NCBI GenBank assembly: GCA_030248225.1
Contig: JASANE010018464.1
Span: 1 to 64,000, forward strand
Direction of reading: 5' to 3'
Length of the DNA: 64,000 bases
Source of the DNA: Trileptium ribeirensis
Lineage: Eukaryota > Nematoda > Enoplea > Enoplida > Thoracostomopsidae
Position 1 is the first letter of the stretch. Every line of letters starts with the position of its first letter. This document shows, piece after piece, positions 36,501 through 49,040 of this stretch. The notes under the pieces are model-generated. The model did not search any database. It saw only the letters and a program-made list of their open reading frames with translations, and was not told the DNA's origin. Made by a program: the position numbers and the translations under genes.

Positions 36501-38540
36501 CCATTATACGCACGTAACATTGATGTTCAATAAACTTTGACTTTGAACACGAGTTTTCCTCAGACCCAGAATTATATAGAAAAATTGGACGAGTGGAAGG
36601 TTTTGCCTGAACTCAGTTGGACTTGGCGCACAAAATGTATGCTCTCACTTTTAAAGCACCAATCATCTTCTCAAGTCAGGATTTCTAATTGACCGAAAGA
36701 TGCTTAAGTTAGCTCCATTGTCCACATACACCGACAATTTAATAATCGTACAGAAACCAGCTTTCTAAACTTCAGCCTTTTGCGGATGATAAGAAAACTT
36801 AAAAAGTTTCAAAAACAAAATAAGACCCTAATAACGTCAAACACAACGCCGAAAACCAAATAAATGAAACTTTAGTCCGAATATCAAAATATATCCTCAT
36901 ATTCACCGGAGATTCAAACAGAGCATGACTGATTGCTACGGAGTCAGAAAAGTTTGATAAAATTTATAATTTTGTTCCAAGACTTTGAGATCAACTTAGT
37001 TTTCGCGACAACAGCCAAAGCATCGAAAGGCCAAATACAATACGACACAAACTTTGCAGGACCAGACCCAGTTTCAGCAGCAAACTGCTTTCGTCAAATA
37101 TTAATTTCGTCTAAATGTTGCCCAAAAAATGCTTTATAAACCACAACTCAAGCTTGTAGCGTTCAATTTAGACTCTGTCCTCAGAGAGATAATTAGTCGA
37201 ACCCGAATGAAAAAAGCAAAACTGCGTGCCATCAACGGGAGATCTCAATCCTGGTTCCAGAATCATCAGATTCTATTCTGTACGAATTTCCCAGTCGAAA
37301 ACTTCCCTCAGCGTCACTATGAACCGTGTTGCATTTAAAATAATTCCGAAAGCGTCATTCGTTTCCGTGGCCACAAAAATATCTATTTGCATTGCATGTC
37401 ATATACTGTGTACACTTGCAATGCACCCATATTAGGAATGTGCCGATTAGTAAAATTTACCGAATATTCGGCAGCATACCGAATAATTGATACATTAGTG
37501 AAACAGTAACTTGGATACGTAGCAATGCGTACCCATCTATATCAGATATAGAAACGAGTCGATGGGTGAGTAAAATGGCGTTTGGACGAGGGTCTATTCC
37601 AAGTTCCACAGAAAAATGTTATGATTTTGCACGTTTTCGCACGCCACAACCGAATCCGCAGGCAATTTTCACTCATCACTCATTTGCGATACAACAGTAT
37701 TATAACTCAATTGCCTTTGCATAAATAATATGTATTTTTATGAGAAAGTTTCATCTAATTATTTTGATATTCATATATCGTATGATTATTCATATGTTTT
37801 GATATTCATATGTTGTTACAAAAGAACAGTTTCACACATCGTATGATTATTACTACACAACATTTTTCACAAAACGTGTCAACAGGTCGCGTTATTGCTA
37901 TGAAAGTTGCATTTGCACGCGTTTTATAGCGGTTTTGCACAAGCAGTTGCCAGGGTACACTTTATGCAACAATAGTGTCCGTTTGCACAGCCGATCTCGT
38001 AAAAAATAGCTGATCGTAATATGACATTTGCCGACAAGTGTCACCATTTATCGACACTTTGTTACAAAACAAATTTCAATTATACTACGGAATTACCAAA
38101 GGTTTTAACTTATGTTAGGCGAAACAGTTTCCACCATTTTTACTAAAACTGTTCCGAGTTTGTAATAAATCATGACTCTTCGAATAACAATAATTTTGTT
38201 TATTCTTTGATATATGTCGCCGCAGTAATTCAGGATTATATAGTCAGCGCCAGTGTGATAATTCATAGATGAAATGATCCCATTGAGATAAAGTCACCTC
38301 AAACTGTGGATATTTAAAAAATATTCGCCCAAATTATAATTCATTTTTTGGTTTCTTGGTGTCCCATAGGAAATATTTAGATACAGTGTCACAATGTTTG
38401 GCATTATTCAAATAAATTGCTTTTCACGGCACTCAAACTGTGCAGTGCTAAAGTGTAATGATAGCCTCATATTTTGTGCGTTGATAAGCCTTAGGAATCA
38501 ATGTCTTGGACTCAAAATAACATCTTGCGAGGTAGTTTTT
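33510..38540. other. Stretch without a recognised gene
   Basis: Mostly AT-rich. A GC-richer patch at about 35090-35360 holds overlapping ORFs on both strands, including a plus-strand ATG frame at about 35160 (MSTAKQQYATQQSIDATTSE and on), but no consensus donor follows it. A cag/cggc-poor stretch at 37430-37500 has a 'ccgaatattcggc' palindrome of the kind found in hAT-like elements. Confidence 0.3.
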
Positions 38541-38545
38541 TTTTT

Positions 38546-38801
38546 AAATCCGGACAACCATATCCTAAAATTTTAAAGTTATATTTAAAATTCAAAAACT
38601 CTATACCAGTTTTTCTATTAACTAGTACAGGGTTATTAAGCCTTTGATGAATAAAAACATTGTTCCTGTTTTTCTTTTAAATCCGGACAACCATATCCTA
38701 AAATTTTAAAGTTATATTTAAAATTCAAAAACTCTATACCAGTTTTTCTATTAACTAGTACAGGGTTATTAAGCCTTTGATGAATAAAACCATTGTTCCT
38801 G
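38546..38801 (+). repeat. Direct duplication, two copies of about 124 bp, period 133
   Basis: The stretch from aaatccggacaaccatatcc to cattgttcctgt is present at 38546-38669 and again at 38679-38801, with one difference (aaaaacatt/aaaaccatt). Near-identity indicates a recent tandem duplication. Confidence 0.95.
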
Positions 38802-38951
38802 TGGTAAGGTGCTTTTTCAACTATATATTTGCTGTCTAACTTAGACTAAGCCGATTTTAGTAAACCATTTCATGCGCTAGTTTGTTCAGCATAAAGTGAC
38901 AATTTGGGATATTTTTGGCATTTTGGCGATGGGGTGCCGGGGATTCCCCAG

Positions 38952-38999
38952 AACCCAACTGTAAACCAGAGAAACGGGATTTGCAAAGATTGCTAGATG
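38952..38999 (+). CDS. Candidate 48-nt exon of an unrecognised plus-strand gene
   Basis: A pyrimidine-containing acceptor (TTCCCCAG|AA) and consensus donor (GATG|GTAAGT) enclose PNCKPEKRDLQRLLD. It exits in phase 1, which fits the candidate exon at 40516 (joint codon Gly). No domain recognised. Confidence 0.3.
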
Positions 39000-40515
39000 G
39001 TAAGTCTATGTAATTGATGAATTTTGAAACTACCACAGAAAACATTTACAACATCCTGCGGTAGATTCTCAAATACTTCCTGCTACTTTGCATATTTTGA
39101 CATACCGTTTAAGGCAAGAAGTTGCTGCTGTGCATCATACCACAACATAGTGCATTGCGTAGCGTACATTTGGCTGCGTATTGGCATTCACTCGCGTTGT
39201 GAAGAGCATTAGGGATCCCACCAGGTTAGCATCGCCGTGGGTCAGCTCCAAATTTAACGCAAACGACTCGAATCGTTCGTTCAACTGCAGATTAATTCAT
39301 GAAACAGTGAGTCAAAAAGGACCAGCGTTAGAGTCAAAAAACACCATTTTGAAATAGATGCGATGAGCACCGCGACACATGCACTGCAGGTGTTTTCTTA
39401 TCTAAACTGCTATTGCCAATGGTTCACTGCAGAAATAATCAACTGAGAATTAAAAAAGCAAACATATCTTCAACCAGCCAAATCTCCACGGGTTTTTGTA
39501 ACTTATCGAATCGAAATTCCACAAATTCAGACTCGCACCCATGGGTTACCTTGCGGATGTCACTATGGCGCAAGCTGAGGTTCAATAAAACTTTCGTAAA
39601 ATAACTATTTCCCTGGAACAATGTCGCTTAACTAAATGCAATATATAGTTTAGCTTGTGTAGTTGAGCCATCAAAGGCCGCTATGCAGGACAGCCTTAAC
39701 GCTGAAAGACAGTCGAAAAACTCACAATCTACACAATTTTGAAAACAAAGTATTTTCTCCAACTGAACAGTAGTCCGAGACGATCAAGTGTCTTGGTTTC
39801 CTTGGCTTAAGGCATACGCTAAAATTGACCTCGTAAAGCCAAAACATATAGATATGACGACAAAAACCTCTCCCCAGACAATCGCATGAACACCTATCCA
39901 TAAACAGTGTATTTTCGACATTACTTAACCAAGGTTTTGTGGTTCCTTCCAGCAAAATTTTGCACCTGATCACGAAATACAATGTTAACATATGCGGATA
40001 ACCAGGCTGCTGTTCCGACGTCGCGGATAATATCCGGTTATGCAATCAAGTCCCAATATCCTTGCCCGTCAAAAGCAGGTGGGCAAATGACCTGTTCCCC
40101 ACCATGAAATGCAGGGGCACAGTACGAAATACACAGCGACATAACTTTAGATTGGATATACGTACGCTGAAGAGTGTCTCTACTAATGTTGTTTGTGTAG
40201 CAGCTACGAAAACAAATGCCAAACTTGCGAAAACATATACGCGCACATAAGTATTATAGTCCTATGAGTATATCAGTGAATACCAGAAACTGTGAAACCA
40301 ACCCGGAAGGAAAAGAGCCGCCTTCGAAACTTTCTGTTCGCTTAGTAAAAAATTTCCCACGCTCTGGTGTAAAAACGAGAAAATTAAACAAACCTGAACA
40401 AGTGCGTCTGAATATTTAAACTAAGAGTCTTTTCTTACGTTTCTTGCTGAACCCGTTGGAAAACTTCTGGAGGCCCGTCGGAAAGCAATAAATATGAGCT
40501 TCAAATGACTGTCAG

Positions 40516-40645
40516 GGTACCCAGTAGGTATACTGCTATCTCCCAAGGACATGATTTATATCGGCGACAAACGTGCCGGATGCTGGTTGAAGCACTTCAT
40601 GCTAGACAACGCCCCGGACCTGAGAAATACTCGAGATTTCCCATA
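40516..40645 (+). CDS. Candidate exon of an unrecognised plus-strand gene
   Basis: After ACTGTCAG|GG the phase-1 frame reads YPVGILLSPKDMIYIGDKRA, then GCWLKHFMLDNAPDLRNTRDF, and meets TAG at 40644. A donor (TA|GTGTGG) just before that stop is poor. A rival frame is open through a better donor (AA|GTACGT near 40684). The exon is plausible but its frame is unsettled. Confidence 0.28.
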
Positions 40646-42883
40646 GTGTGGTGCCATGTTCATGTTCCAAAGGCTGGACTGAAGTACGTCACAGCAAGCC
40701 GATTAGACAAGTTCGCAGGCGTTATTTTGTTAGCATAATTTCAGACTGAAGAAATTCTATTCAAACTATCTATCCCATCTACACTGTGTATGATACTACA
40801 TCCTAAACCTGTTCACTTGAAATTGTGCACTGTCTCCCTTTTAAAGAAAATTGGCCCACACATCCATGGTTGGATGTTGGAGCGCAGGAAAAATGTGGAA
40901 AAATTGATACAAATTCCGGAATATCTTGCTTCTGCTTTTTGCCTAAAAAGTATATTTATTTGCCGACTGGGCACGCGCGTTAATGCCCCGCTACGCCTCG
41001 TTGCACAAAAAATACAGACTGACAACTACGACTGAGCCAGAAAACAAACCTACTTTTCAACACCGTTGCCACAAACAGGTTCGCCATTGAGAGCGTCCCA
41101 ACCTCGGGCAGAAACGGTCCCCGAAGGCACAGCGATTGGTCCTGTAAAGCCGGCTCGAAAAACTTCTCTCCGGCAGTAATCTTGGCTCGGACGGGACACA
41201 GGTATGACAGTCGCCGATATTGTACTACATAACCGACTAATATACCGGTTGATATAGGAAGTTAGTATTTAATATATTTAGCTATTTCCTCAGCGCCCAT
41301 CTAAACATCAACTGACAATGCCGAATATCGCTACAACAGAGAAGAACAGCGATTGCATCCCATTCATATTATTCTATATGGCGGGCCACTCCAACATTCA
41401 AGCATTTCAGATATTGATGGGTCAAGTTGGCGTGATCTTTGTCCGGAATAGACGTGACTGGAAAACACAAATCCAAATGAAACCCTCCATTGTCGACAAC
41501 GGCACGTTTTTAGAACCAAATATATCTTTTAAGCTTACCCTGCAAAGCTTCGCAATATTCAATGGCTTTAATTGTTCAAAACTGCTCAAAATCTAATAAC
41601 ATCTACGAGGGTCCAGCTGTTGGTACAAAGCGACTGGGGCACGACTAAACTTAACCTGCGTCCATCGACTATCCTATTTTGTAATAACCGATAGCGAATC
41701 GCAAACCGTTGTTACGAAACAACAGCGGAAATTTCATCGGTTTTTCGATAACAGAAAATTGGCAAAATCAAAAAGTACAAAAAATTACACCTTGTGTTGT
41801 AACAGATTTGGACGATTTTGAATTTCAGGTGAAAACTGTTATCTAATGCATATCAGCTTTTGATTTCTATTTGACGCTGTTCGCGAACAAATTTAACATA
41901 ATAGTGACGTCACAAATTAATCGGTGTCTTGGTTTAGCTTACAGCGTTCACGAACAAAGCCAGCGAATCCAAATCCGGTAATTTCGTTCGCAAAAAAATC
42001 GGTAATTTTCGTTGAATTTTGGCGAACATTGATTTCCCGGATTATTATCGCATAGCTGTGTGTTCACGAACGGTTTTGCGCCTGATTACAGTTTACTAAA
42101 AACGTTCGATAACAGATTTTTAACCGAAATAGCAAAATAGGATTATTGATGAGCGCGGGTTAAGTTTACTGTCTCACGGAAAAATTACGTTTTAGTCACC
42201 GTGACGGGACAATCAATCCATACTCAAAAACAGGTCCCTATGGTTGATTTGGTTGATTGATTTGCAGCGTCGGAAAATGTTTGGCCACCGTGGGTCAATT
42301 TTAGGATTTTAAGCCAAGCTCACACACAATTATTATTCTTAAGGTATTGAGAGAAAATTTCGGCGGATCCGAGTAAAATCACATCAATAGGAAAAGAATC
42401 AATAAAATCGCTCCATGGCACATATGACTCCGAGTGAAACAAAAGTAGTCATGTACATATAATCTGATCCTTACAGTACCACTACAGCGCTTCGCTAAAG
42501 TTAAAACCAAACGTTATGATAACTATTAGAGCATAATACCCTAACGCCTTACCAACCATCATATGAAGCGTTTGCATTTCAATCAAGGATTTGCAAAAGC
42601 AGTCGCCTAGGAAAACCTCCAGTGTGGGCGGGAGTGGGCAGAATGAAAGAGCTTCGATCGTCACTCCATCATTACTGACGTCATTGGGTTCCCGCAGCTC
42701 AACTGGCAATAATCGTAGCTGTCTAATCACTGATCATTCGACAAACAAATACGCTTCCGGATAACAACAACTAGATTAAGCACGCTAGATTACTTTGCAT
42801 CAAATGACGGTGGCACAGTGTTTTCTTTACATTTGAACACCAATTAGCGTTAGGGCTCTGTTGTGCAACTGAAATCGTTGCAG

Positions 42884-43085
42884 CGACCACCGGATGTTTA
42901 CGCAGTTACAATAAACGGACACAGTGGACGCACACATACTCCCCGAATGTCCCAAACGATTGGATACGCATTAGAGCTGATTTGCGCGATTACAACTACA
43001 ATCCTCGATATAAATTTACAGCTCGACAGCAAATGCGAAATCTATCTGATTTAGGTGATGGGTGGAACGCGGAAAAATTTGACAA
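42884..43085 (+). CDS. Candidate exon of an unrecognised plus-strand gene
   Basis: A 202-nt open stretch between TTGCAG|CG and GACAA|GTAATC, in a frame with no ATG. It codes an aromatic-rich segment (WTHTYSPNVPNDWIRIRADL, DYNYNPRYKFTARQQ, LGDGWNAEKFD). Its exit phase fits the next candidate exon exactly. I do not recognise the family. Confidence 0.4.
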
Positions 43086-43233
43086 GTAATCCCAAGTTTG
43101 TCCAATGATCAATAACTGTTGGTGCGCAGTTCCAGTGTCTGTGCGACGGGCAAAGTAAATTTCGTGTGGGACCCAGATTCGACTGCTCAATGGTCAGCTT
43201 CGATTGAGGTTAGACACCACATTTTATCTACAG

Positions 43234-43291
43234 ATACGATTGCCAATCGAAGGACAATTTAAGCGACTGTTTTTCGCTGGACCCTACTTAG
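43234..43291 (+). CDS. Candidate last exon of the same plus-strand gene
   Basis: The pyrimidine-rich acceptor CATTTTATCTACAG|A completes Lys and reads YDCQSKDNLSDCFSLDPT then TAG at 43289-43291. Clustered AATAAA signals follow within about 100-135 nt, as expected for a terminal exon. Confidence 0.4.
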
Positions 43292-43392
43292 GCTACAGCT
43301 GTTCTCCGTCGACAGTATCGCGGGTCCACTTTGGCTCCCTCGCCCATCGACTGTACAGCATAAACGTTGAAAAACCCCATCATTTCTGCCAT

Positions 43393-43424
43393 AATAAAAC
43401 TACGGAATAAAGCTATATAATAAA
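43393..43424 (+). promoter_or_regulatory. Three clustered poly(A) signals
   Basis: AATAAA occurs at 43393-43398, 43406-43411 and 43419-43424 on the plus strand. They would serve the candidate gene whose stop is at 43291. Confidence 0.4.
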
Positions 43425-43429
43425 TTACA

Positions 43430-44520
43430 GCACCGGGCAAACTCAACATGATGGGCGATCGGATACCGGTGGAGCGTGTCTCGAGCGTTACATTGTGTTC
43501 CATTTATTGTTGTTATAAAATAAAGCTGTATCATGATTATAATCTGTTGTATCGCCACGCTCCACCCGCCCGAGGTGCACGGGGTGATTTTCCACCACAA
43601 TGGAATAATCGTGATTTTTATTTATGGTATCCGGTTGGCCCCATGGAGGGAAGCTGCATTGTTATTATGCATTAAATATTTGTGTTATATGAGCGAATAG
43701 CGGCTGCGCACTCGGATGGGCCGGGAAAAATGGGCGAATTTCCACGATCAGCTTTTCGGTTTCATTGATTCGGTGCCATATGGTCGATCCCGGTGCGCAT
43801 CCACAATGCCATGATACTCATAATATTGTTGCTGATGATTGGTATATTATGAAAGGTATTTTGCACTGCATGTCCGGACAGGTCAGGATGTTACGCGGAA
43901 TCTTTATCCAAAATTCAAGCGGGGTAGTTTTCTTGCAATTCAGATTTCGAGAACATGTTCTGGCATGTAGTTATGGTATAACTGAAATCGAATTATAGGG
44001 GAAGAAAGAGGACAAATCTAATTGAAAATTCGTTTTATTTAAGTGCGTCAAAAGTGAAACTTTCCATATTGTTCAGGCAATCAAGACCAACCGGGTCTAT
44101 CTAATTGTCATAAGGGACTTATAAGGCTTGTAAATTGCGTGTTCGGGTCAATTTATCTCTTACCCGTAAGTACTTATAAATCCCCAACTAAGCGTTTAAA
44201 CACCCATATTTTATGGTCCACAATCTCGACCAAATTAACCAAAATTCCCTGGATTTTTGAGTTCTACACCCCTTCACTATCTATTTCATCGAAAGCCGGG
44301 GCCGCCTAGCCCCACCGGTCCGCGCAGGACTCTAATAACTCACTTGCGACACCAGATTTTATTAATTTTAGCACACAAAACGGCCTCTAACAGGCCACCT
44401 ATTTAGCCTACACCGAAAATTCTATTTTTACCACAGTACGCGACCAGCCAGGGCGTGAATCTGATCCCGCCCCCAGCCGCCTACTCCTTTTCGTTCGTCC
44501 GCAATGCCACAGCACTATCC
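43430..44520. other. Stretch without a recognised gene
   Basis: Contains an 11-bp inverted pair (ggtggagcgtg near 43470, cacgctccacc near 43557). ORFs on both strands around 43.3-43.7 kb overlap one another and match no family I know. Confidence 0.3.
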
Positions 44521-44529
44521 AGATTTGGG

Positions 44530-45355
44530 ATGGGATGATATGCAACTAGATCTTGACGGTGTGACAGATTTTTGCCTTAACTATCTTCTGTATCCCAACA
44601 TCGCCAAATGTGGCGTAATGCACTGCGGAGAAGGCAATCCATGCCATGAATACAATTTGAACAATCACACTCTCAAAGTTGTCGAATGTGAAAAGGATCT
44701 CGGGTCATCATGCAAAGCAATCTCAAGATGTCTAAACACTGTGCAAAGGTGGCAAAAACCGCAGAAAATTCATCAATATATTGCGCCGAACAATCAAATT
44801 CTGGAACAAAGACATTTGGCTTAAACTTTATAGAAGTCTCGTTCGACCTCACGTCGAATATGCCGTGAACGCATGGTGTTCCTACTATCAAACGGGACAT
44901 ACAAATTATCGAGAAAGTCCAGCGACATATTACCAAACTGATCTCCTTGATAAGAAACTGGTCTTACGACCAACGCTTAGCATTGCTTGGCATCCAATCG
45001 CTCGAAGCAAGACGACTAAGATCTGACGCGCCTTTAATATATAAAATCGTTCATAATCTCGTCGACATTGATCTAAACAAATACTTTACAACGGGCTACA
45101 GCGGTACGCGTGGTCACCCTTGGAAACTTCAAACTCTTGACATTCCTAGGTTGAATGTACGGCAACATTTCTTCAGCCATAGAGCCATTCGGGCCTGGAA
45201 CTCCCTACCAAATGATGTTGTTGGTGCCACCTCATTATCATCATTCAAGCATGATAACAGCACGTTCTTTGACTAATCATTTTTTCTCATTTATTTCAAC
45301 GTCAACAAGCCTCGCCTTTGCGAGGCAAAATGGAATCCACTGGGACGAGATGAAT
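44530..45355 (+). pseudogene. LINE (CR1/Jockey-type) 3' remnant with two frameshifts
   Basis: Three successive frames together give the C-terminal part of a non-LTR retrotransposon reverse transcriptase. Frame 1 (44504-44824) has KCGVMHCG...EYNLN...LKVVECEKDLG. Frame 2 (44781-45026) has FWNKDIWLKLYRSLVRPHVE YAVNAW. Frame 3 (44947-45276) has LIRNWSYDQRLALLGIQSLE, RRLRSDAPLIYKIV and FFSHRAIRAWNSLPNDVV, ending at TAA after FFD. The element is 5'-truncated and dead. A CR1-like tail (aacaagcctcgcctttgcgaggc) follows; no poly(A) tail. Confidence 0.88.
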
Positions 45356-48300
45356 GACGCTTAAGTTGAAAACGATTCGTCTAGTACCGCCGAGCAAATG
45401 ATCTCGCACCCTATGGATCCTATGGGTACGTTAGTGAAAACGTCGCGCCCACCAGCGCGAGGTTTAGTTGTTTATCAGCTTGTTGGTTGACCAGTGTTTG
45501 CTGAGCCTGCAGGGCGTTTTCTTGCCATACAACACATAGATTTATCATCTTGTTTGGTCGTCTAATATATTGGTACAGCCGGTAGTGCCCGCTGTAAATA
45601 TGTATATGTTATCTTACCTTGCTGTGGCGGTCGGTTTTGAAATGTGTTTGTGTTAGTATCATTAATATTTTTGAATTTTAGAAGATTGCGCTTTAAGCTT
45701 TGGGGCTATAAGGGGGACGAAGAGACGCAAGGGAAAGTGAAATACAAACAGGGATTTTCTTGGTCAAACATGGTTTTTGACCACGACTATTAAAAATGAC
45801 CAGGAATTTTGATGAATGACTACAACAATAACCAGCGATCGATGCCTACATAAAAATAAAAAAAACATTTCAAAATAAATTCAAATTCCAAAAATTCAAA
45901 AAATAAATTTTAACATCACTTTGTATAATGCACATTTATGCCAACTTCTCCAGAGTAAAAACATAAAATTTTACCAGATTTCAGTAGGTCGCAATACTCC
46001 GCGATCGGAATTTACATTTTCATTTCTGCAAACCTAGCCAAGTTTGGTATCAGTAGCAAAATTTCTACAGGGATCTCTTGGAACTTTCACCTCATTGGAT
46101 CCCTCACCGATCACACCGACTTCGAGTTTAAATTGTTGATAAAATTTATTAGTTTTTGTACAATAATTATCGAAACTAAACACAATACTCGTATTAGTTT
46201 TGTTTTTCGATCCAGTTCGTGCATGTCGGCTGAACAGTGAAATTCCTTCCTGGATGAAACACTCGATTAAAGTAAAGCAGTACCCAAAGTATTCGGCGTT
46301 TAGCTCTATATACATTTCTCTACGATCTCACTAATTACTAGACTAATTCAGGTTAAGACGGTAAATCCATCTGGCTTGCCATTAATGCATTATATAGGGC
46401 GACAGTGGTTGCCAAAACAATAACCCATTAATATTTCGGCCTGTCATGGTTGTAAGCCAACTTGAGTCTAAAGTATAGTTCTAAGTGCTAAGGGAAACGT
46501 TTTCTTACTGGCTCACTTTAAACCAAACCTATCATGTTATTTACAGTAAATAGATTTTCAATGCGCACCTGGAACATCAAAAGATCCTAAAGCCCAATTT
46601 GGAAAAAGCTCAGCTTTCTGAAAACCCACGGAAAGACATGATTTCAAAAAATATTAGTTGGTGGTTTAAAGACCTCAGCGACCTCCTAGAAGGTTTTGCC
46701 ACGGCTATAACGGGACTGTTAAACCTGTCAAAAATGACCAAGAATCATTAAACTTGACCAGCATTTTTTATAAACGACCAAAATTTTAATTAGTCCTATA
46801 TTTAGAAAACTCCTGCGACTTAAACCCTGAGCCGCAAAACTGAAATACTGCGCAAACGTAACATTTTAACCAACTTAAGCAATTTTCAAGGACAATTATT
46901 ATACCATACACATAAGCGCAGTTTATTGGTCAAATATACATGTAGCAGTGTAGGAAATAAAACTAGTCAACATTATAAAACAATGTCGCCTTATAACCCA
47001 AGGCCCAATATGCACATTAACATAATAATTTGCGTAAACAAACTATAACACAAACAATTCTACAAAAACCGTATAAATAACAAGTTTGCATCTAAACTAT
47101 ATCTTAGCAGAGCAGAATCGACAAAAAGACGGCAAAATATAAAGGATCCGTTTCAAAATGGATAATACTGATATATAAAAAATCGTCGGCGGATTGCTAT
47201 TTTATTATGCAGAACAGCGGATAAAAGCAGCTTTTTTTCAAAAACTCGTGGCAAGAAACTAAGCGCAACAACTGTGGGATGCAACAGTCATTTTAGGGTG
47301 ATACTGTGGATTGAACATTAGCCTACAAAATTGGAGAAAGTCTCGTCTTATGTCAATGGATACGATACTATAAATGACAATTATAGTCGCAGTCATATAT
47401 GATAACTTAAATTGAACTTGCAAAATTGCAATTGCCAAATTTAATATGATTTATATAAAATCCTCGTTTACAAATGTATAAAATCTCATATTCAAACCGA
47501 ACACCGCAAAGTCAATCACACGAGCAATCAATTTTGACAAAGCCGAGTCACATGCAACAATAAACTTATACCATGAAAGTATCCACAAAAACAACAAAGT
47601 ACCAATATAGCAAAAATAGGAAGTAAACCATTTATAATATAGAAAAGGCTTATGTCCGTTTTACTTCCAACCGGCAAGTATTTGGGTCGCTTTTACTTTC
47701 TTAGTTTCCATGGAATAGAATTCCACACAATCCTCCAATCTGGCCGGTTTTGCGCCACGTGGCTAACGTTGGTAATGTCACGTCATAAACTAATTAAATT
47801 AAGTAGGAATTCACTAAAAATATTAGGAATGTTCTAAAGTTCAGAAGGGTTCGAATTAAGGTTCCACTTAGATATTTAAGAATTAAATGTGGTATAAAAA
47901 GGTCAGAAAGTTTAAATATACGCTACTAAAAGCCGACGACGACTAACATCTGAAACGATGTGTTACTGCACTAACTGAGCAATTTCGCAGCTTAAGCCAC
48001 AACGGCTGAAATAGTGTAATTCGACCCGCTATACGGCTGGTGTTTAGAAACAGATTCAGATTACAACCTGCAATCGTTGAACTTAAACACAAACTTGATT
48101 CTTTTAAAGCGAAGTCTTTACCCCATTACAAACAGGCCATTTTGCAGCGTCTGGCATGTTCTGGATAACCTCGATTATCAACGGGCCGGACAAAGCCATA
48201 ACTTTACGGCTCCGGCCTAGGCCGGGCGACCTCGATTTCCAACAAGCCCGGCTGGACGCAAAAGTCTCGACCCGTTCTCATCTCTAGTCTCAGGTCAAAC

Positions 48301-48920
48301 ATTTTATACAACCATTTGGGAAATAAAATTTAATACTCACAAAGCACTTTGTTATGCTACTTGTCAGAATAATTCACTATAATTTGTTTCACTGAACGTG
48401 CATATATTAACTATATCTATATACAGTAGAGTGTATAATGAAACTACTTGGGACGGATGAAAATCACTTTAAAAACATTACCTTTACTATATATATAAAT
48501 CGTTATTTTTAGTGCAGACAATAATTTTATCCCGAACCAAACCCATAAGTGTAGTTTGGTAGGGACAGTGTTTAGGAGGGGCCTAGCATTAACTAACTGA
48601 CGTTGTCCGTAACTTGCTGAGAGTTTCTACTTCCCAAAGCCCCAATTGGACGGGGCCTAGGCCACCCTTGTCTACGCCCCTGACCAAATCAAACTTTCAC
48701 TGTAACAGCATTTTCCCTATAAGAGCATTTATATACTACAAATACACTGCACAGTACAACATCAACAATTCTACATCATAGCGTTCTATAAGATATAAAT
48801 AAAAGAATATTCACAGATATTAAGTCACAAACAAGAGTTGACGCGGTGTGATTTTGAATTTATCGCTGTTGCAAAACCAAAACCCCAATTCCATGTATTA
48901 TTAGCACGTTCAAGGTTCCA
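45356..48920. other. Stretch without a recognised gene
   Basis: AT-rich. A minus-strand ORF of 93 codons at 46034-46315 has no recognisable family. A G/C-rich patch at about 48170-48290 (gggccgg/ccggcc, aggccgggc) looks like part of a mobile element. It also contains the 3' flank of the acetyltransferase gene; no convincing AATAAA on the minus strand was seen close to that stop. Confidence 0.35.
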
Positions 48921-48922
48921 TT

Positions 48923-49040
48923 TTAGTAGATTTCGGGTTGAGCCACTAAATTTCGTGCCATAAACACGACAGACGGCGACGAATGTGCAATACATTGGAA
49001 CGGCTTTTCTTGGCTTTCTTCTTCGGCGTAATGTTTAGTA
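48923..49040 (-). CDS. Exon 5 of acetyltransferase: C-terminal strand and stop
   Basis: The acceptor ATCGTGCAG|T completes Ser238. It codes TKHYAEEESQEKPFQCIAHS and SPSVVFMARNL, ending with TAA at 48923-48925. The acidic stretch then H-S-x-x-x...M-x-x-L matches the end of arylalkylamine NAT-like proteins. A rival frame rich in Lys/Arg is open too but does not fit the phase of exon 4. Confidence 0.88.

Noticed and set aside
42560..42724. Minus-strand exon candidate (VELREPNDVSNDGVTIEAL...)
   Set aside because: It has AG and GTAAGG borders, but a plus-strand frame over the same bases is equally open and protein-like, and no partner exon was found.
46034..46315. Minus-strand ORF of 93 codons
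   Set aside because: No family resemblance, no signal peptide and no convincing splice or poly(A) signals; this length is possible by chance in AT-rich DNA.
18898..48923. Kinase-domain exons of CaMKII upstream of the hub exons
   Set aside because: I looked on the minus strand for HRDLKPEN, DFG, GTPGYLSPE and the calmodulin-binding segment and found none; they may lie outside the window or not exist.
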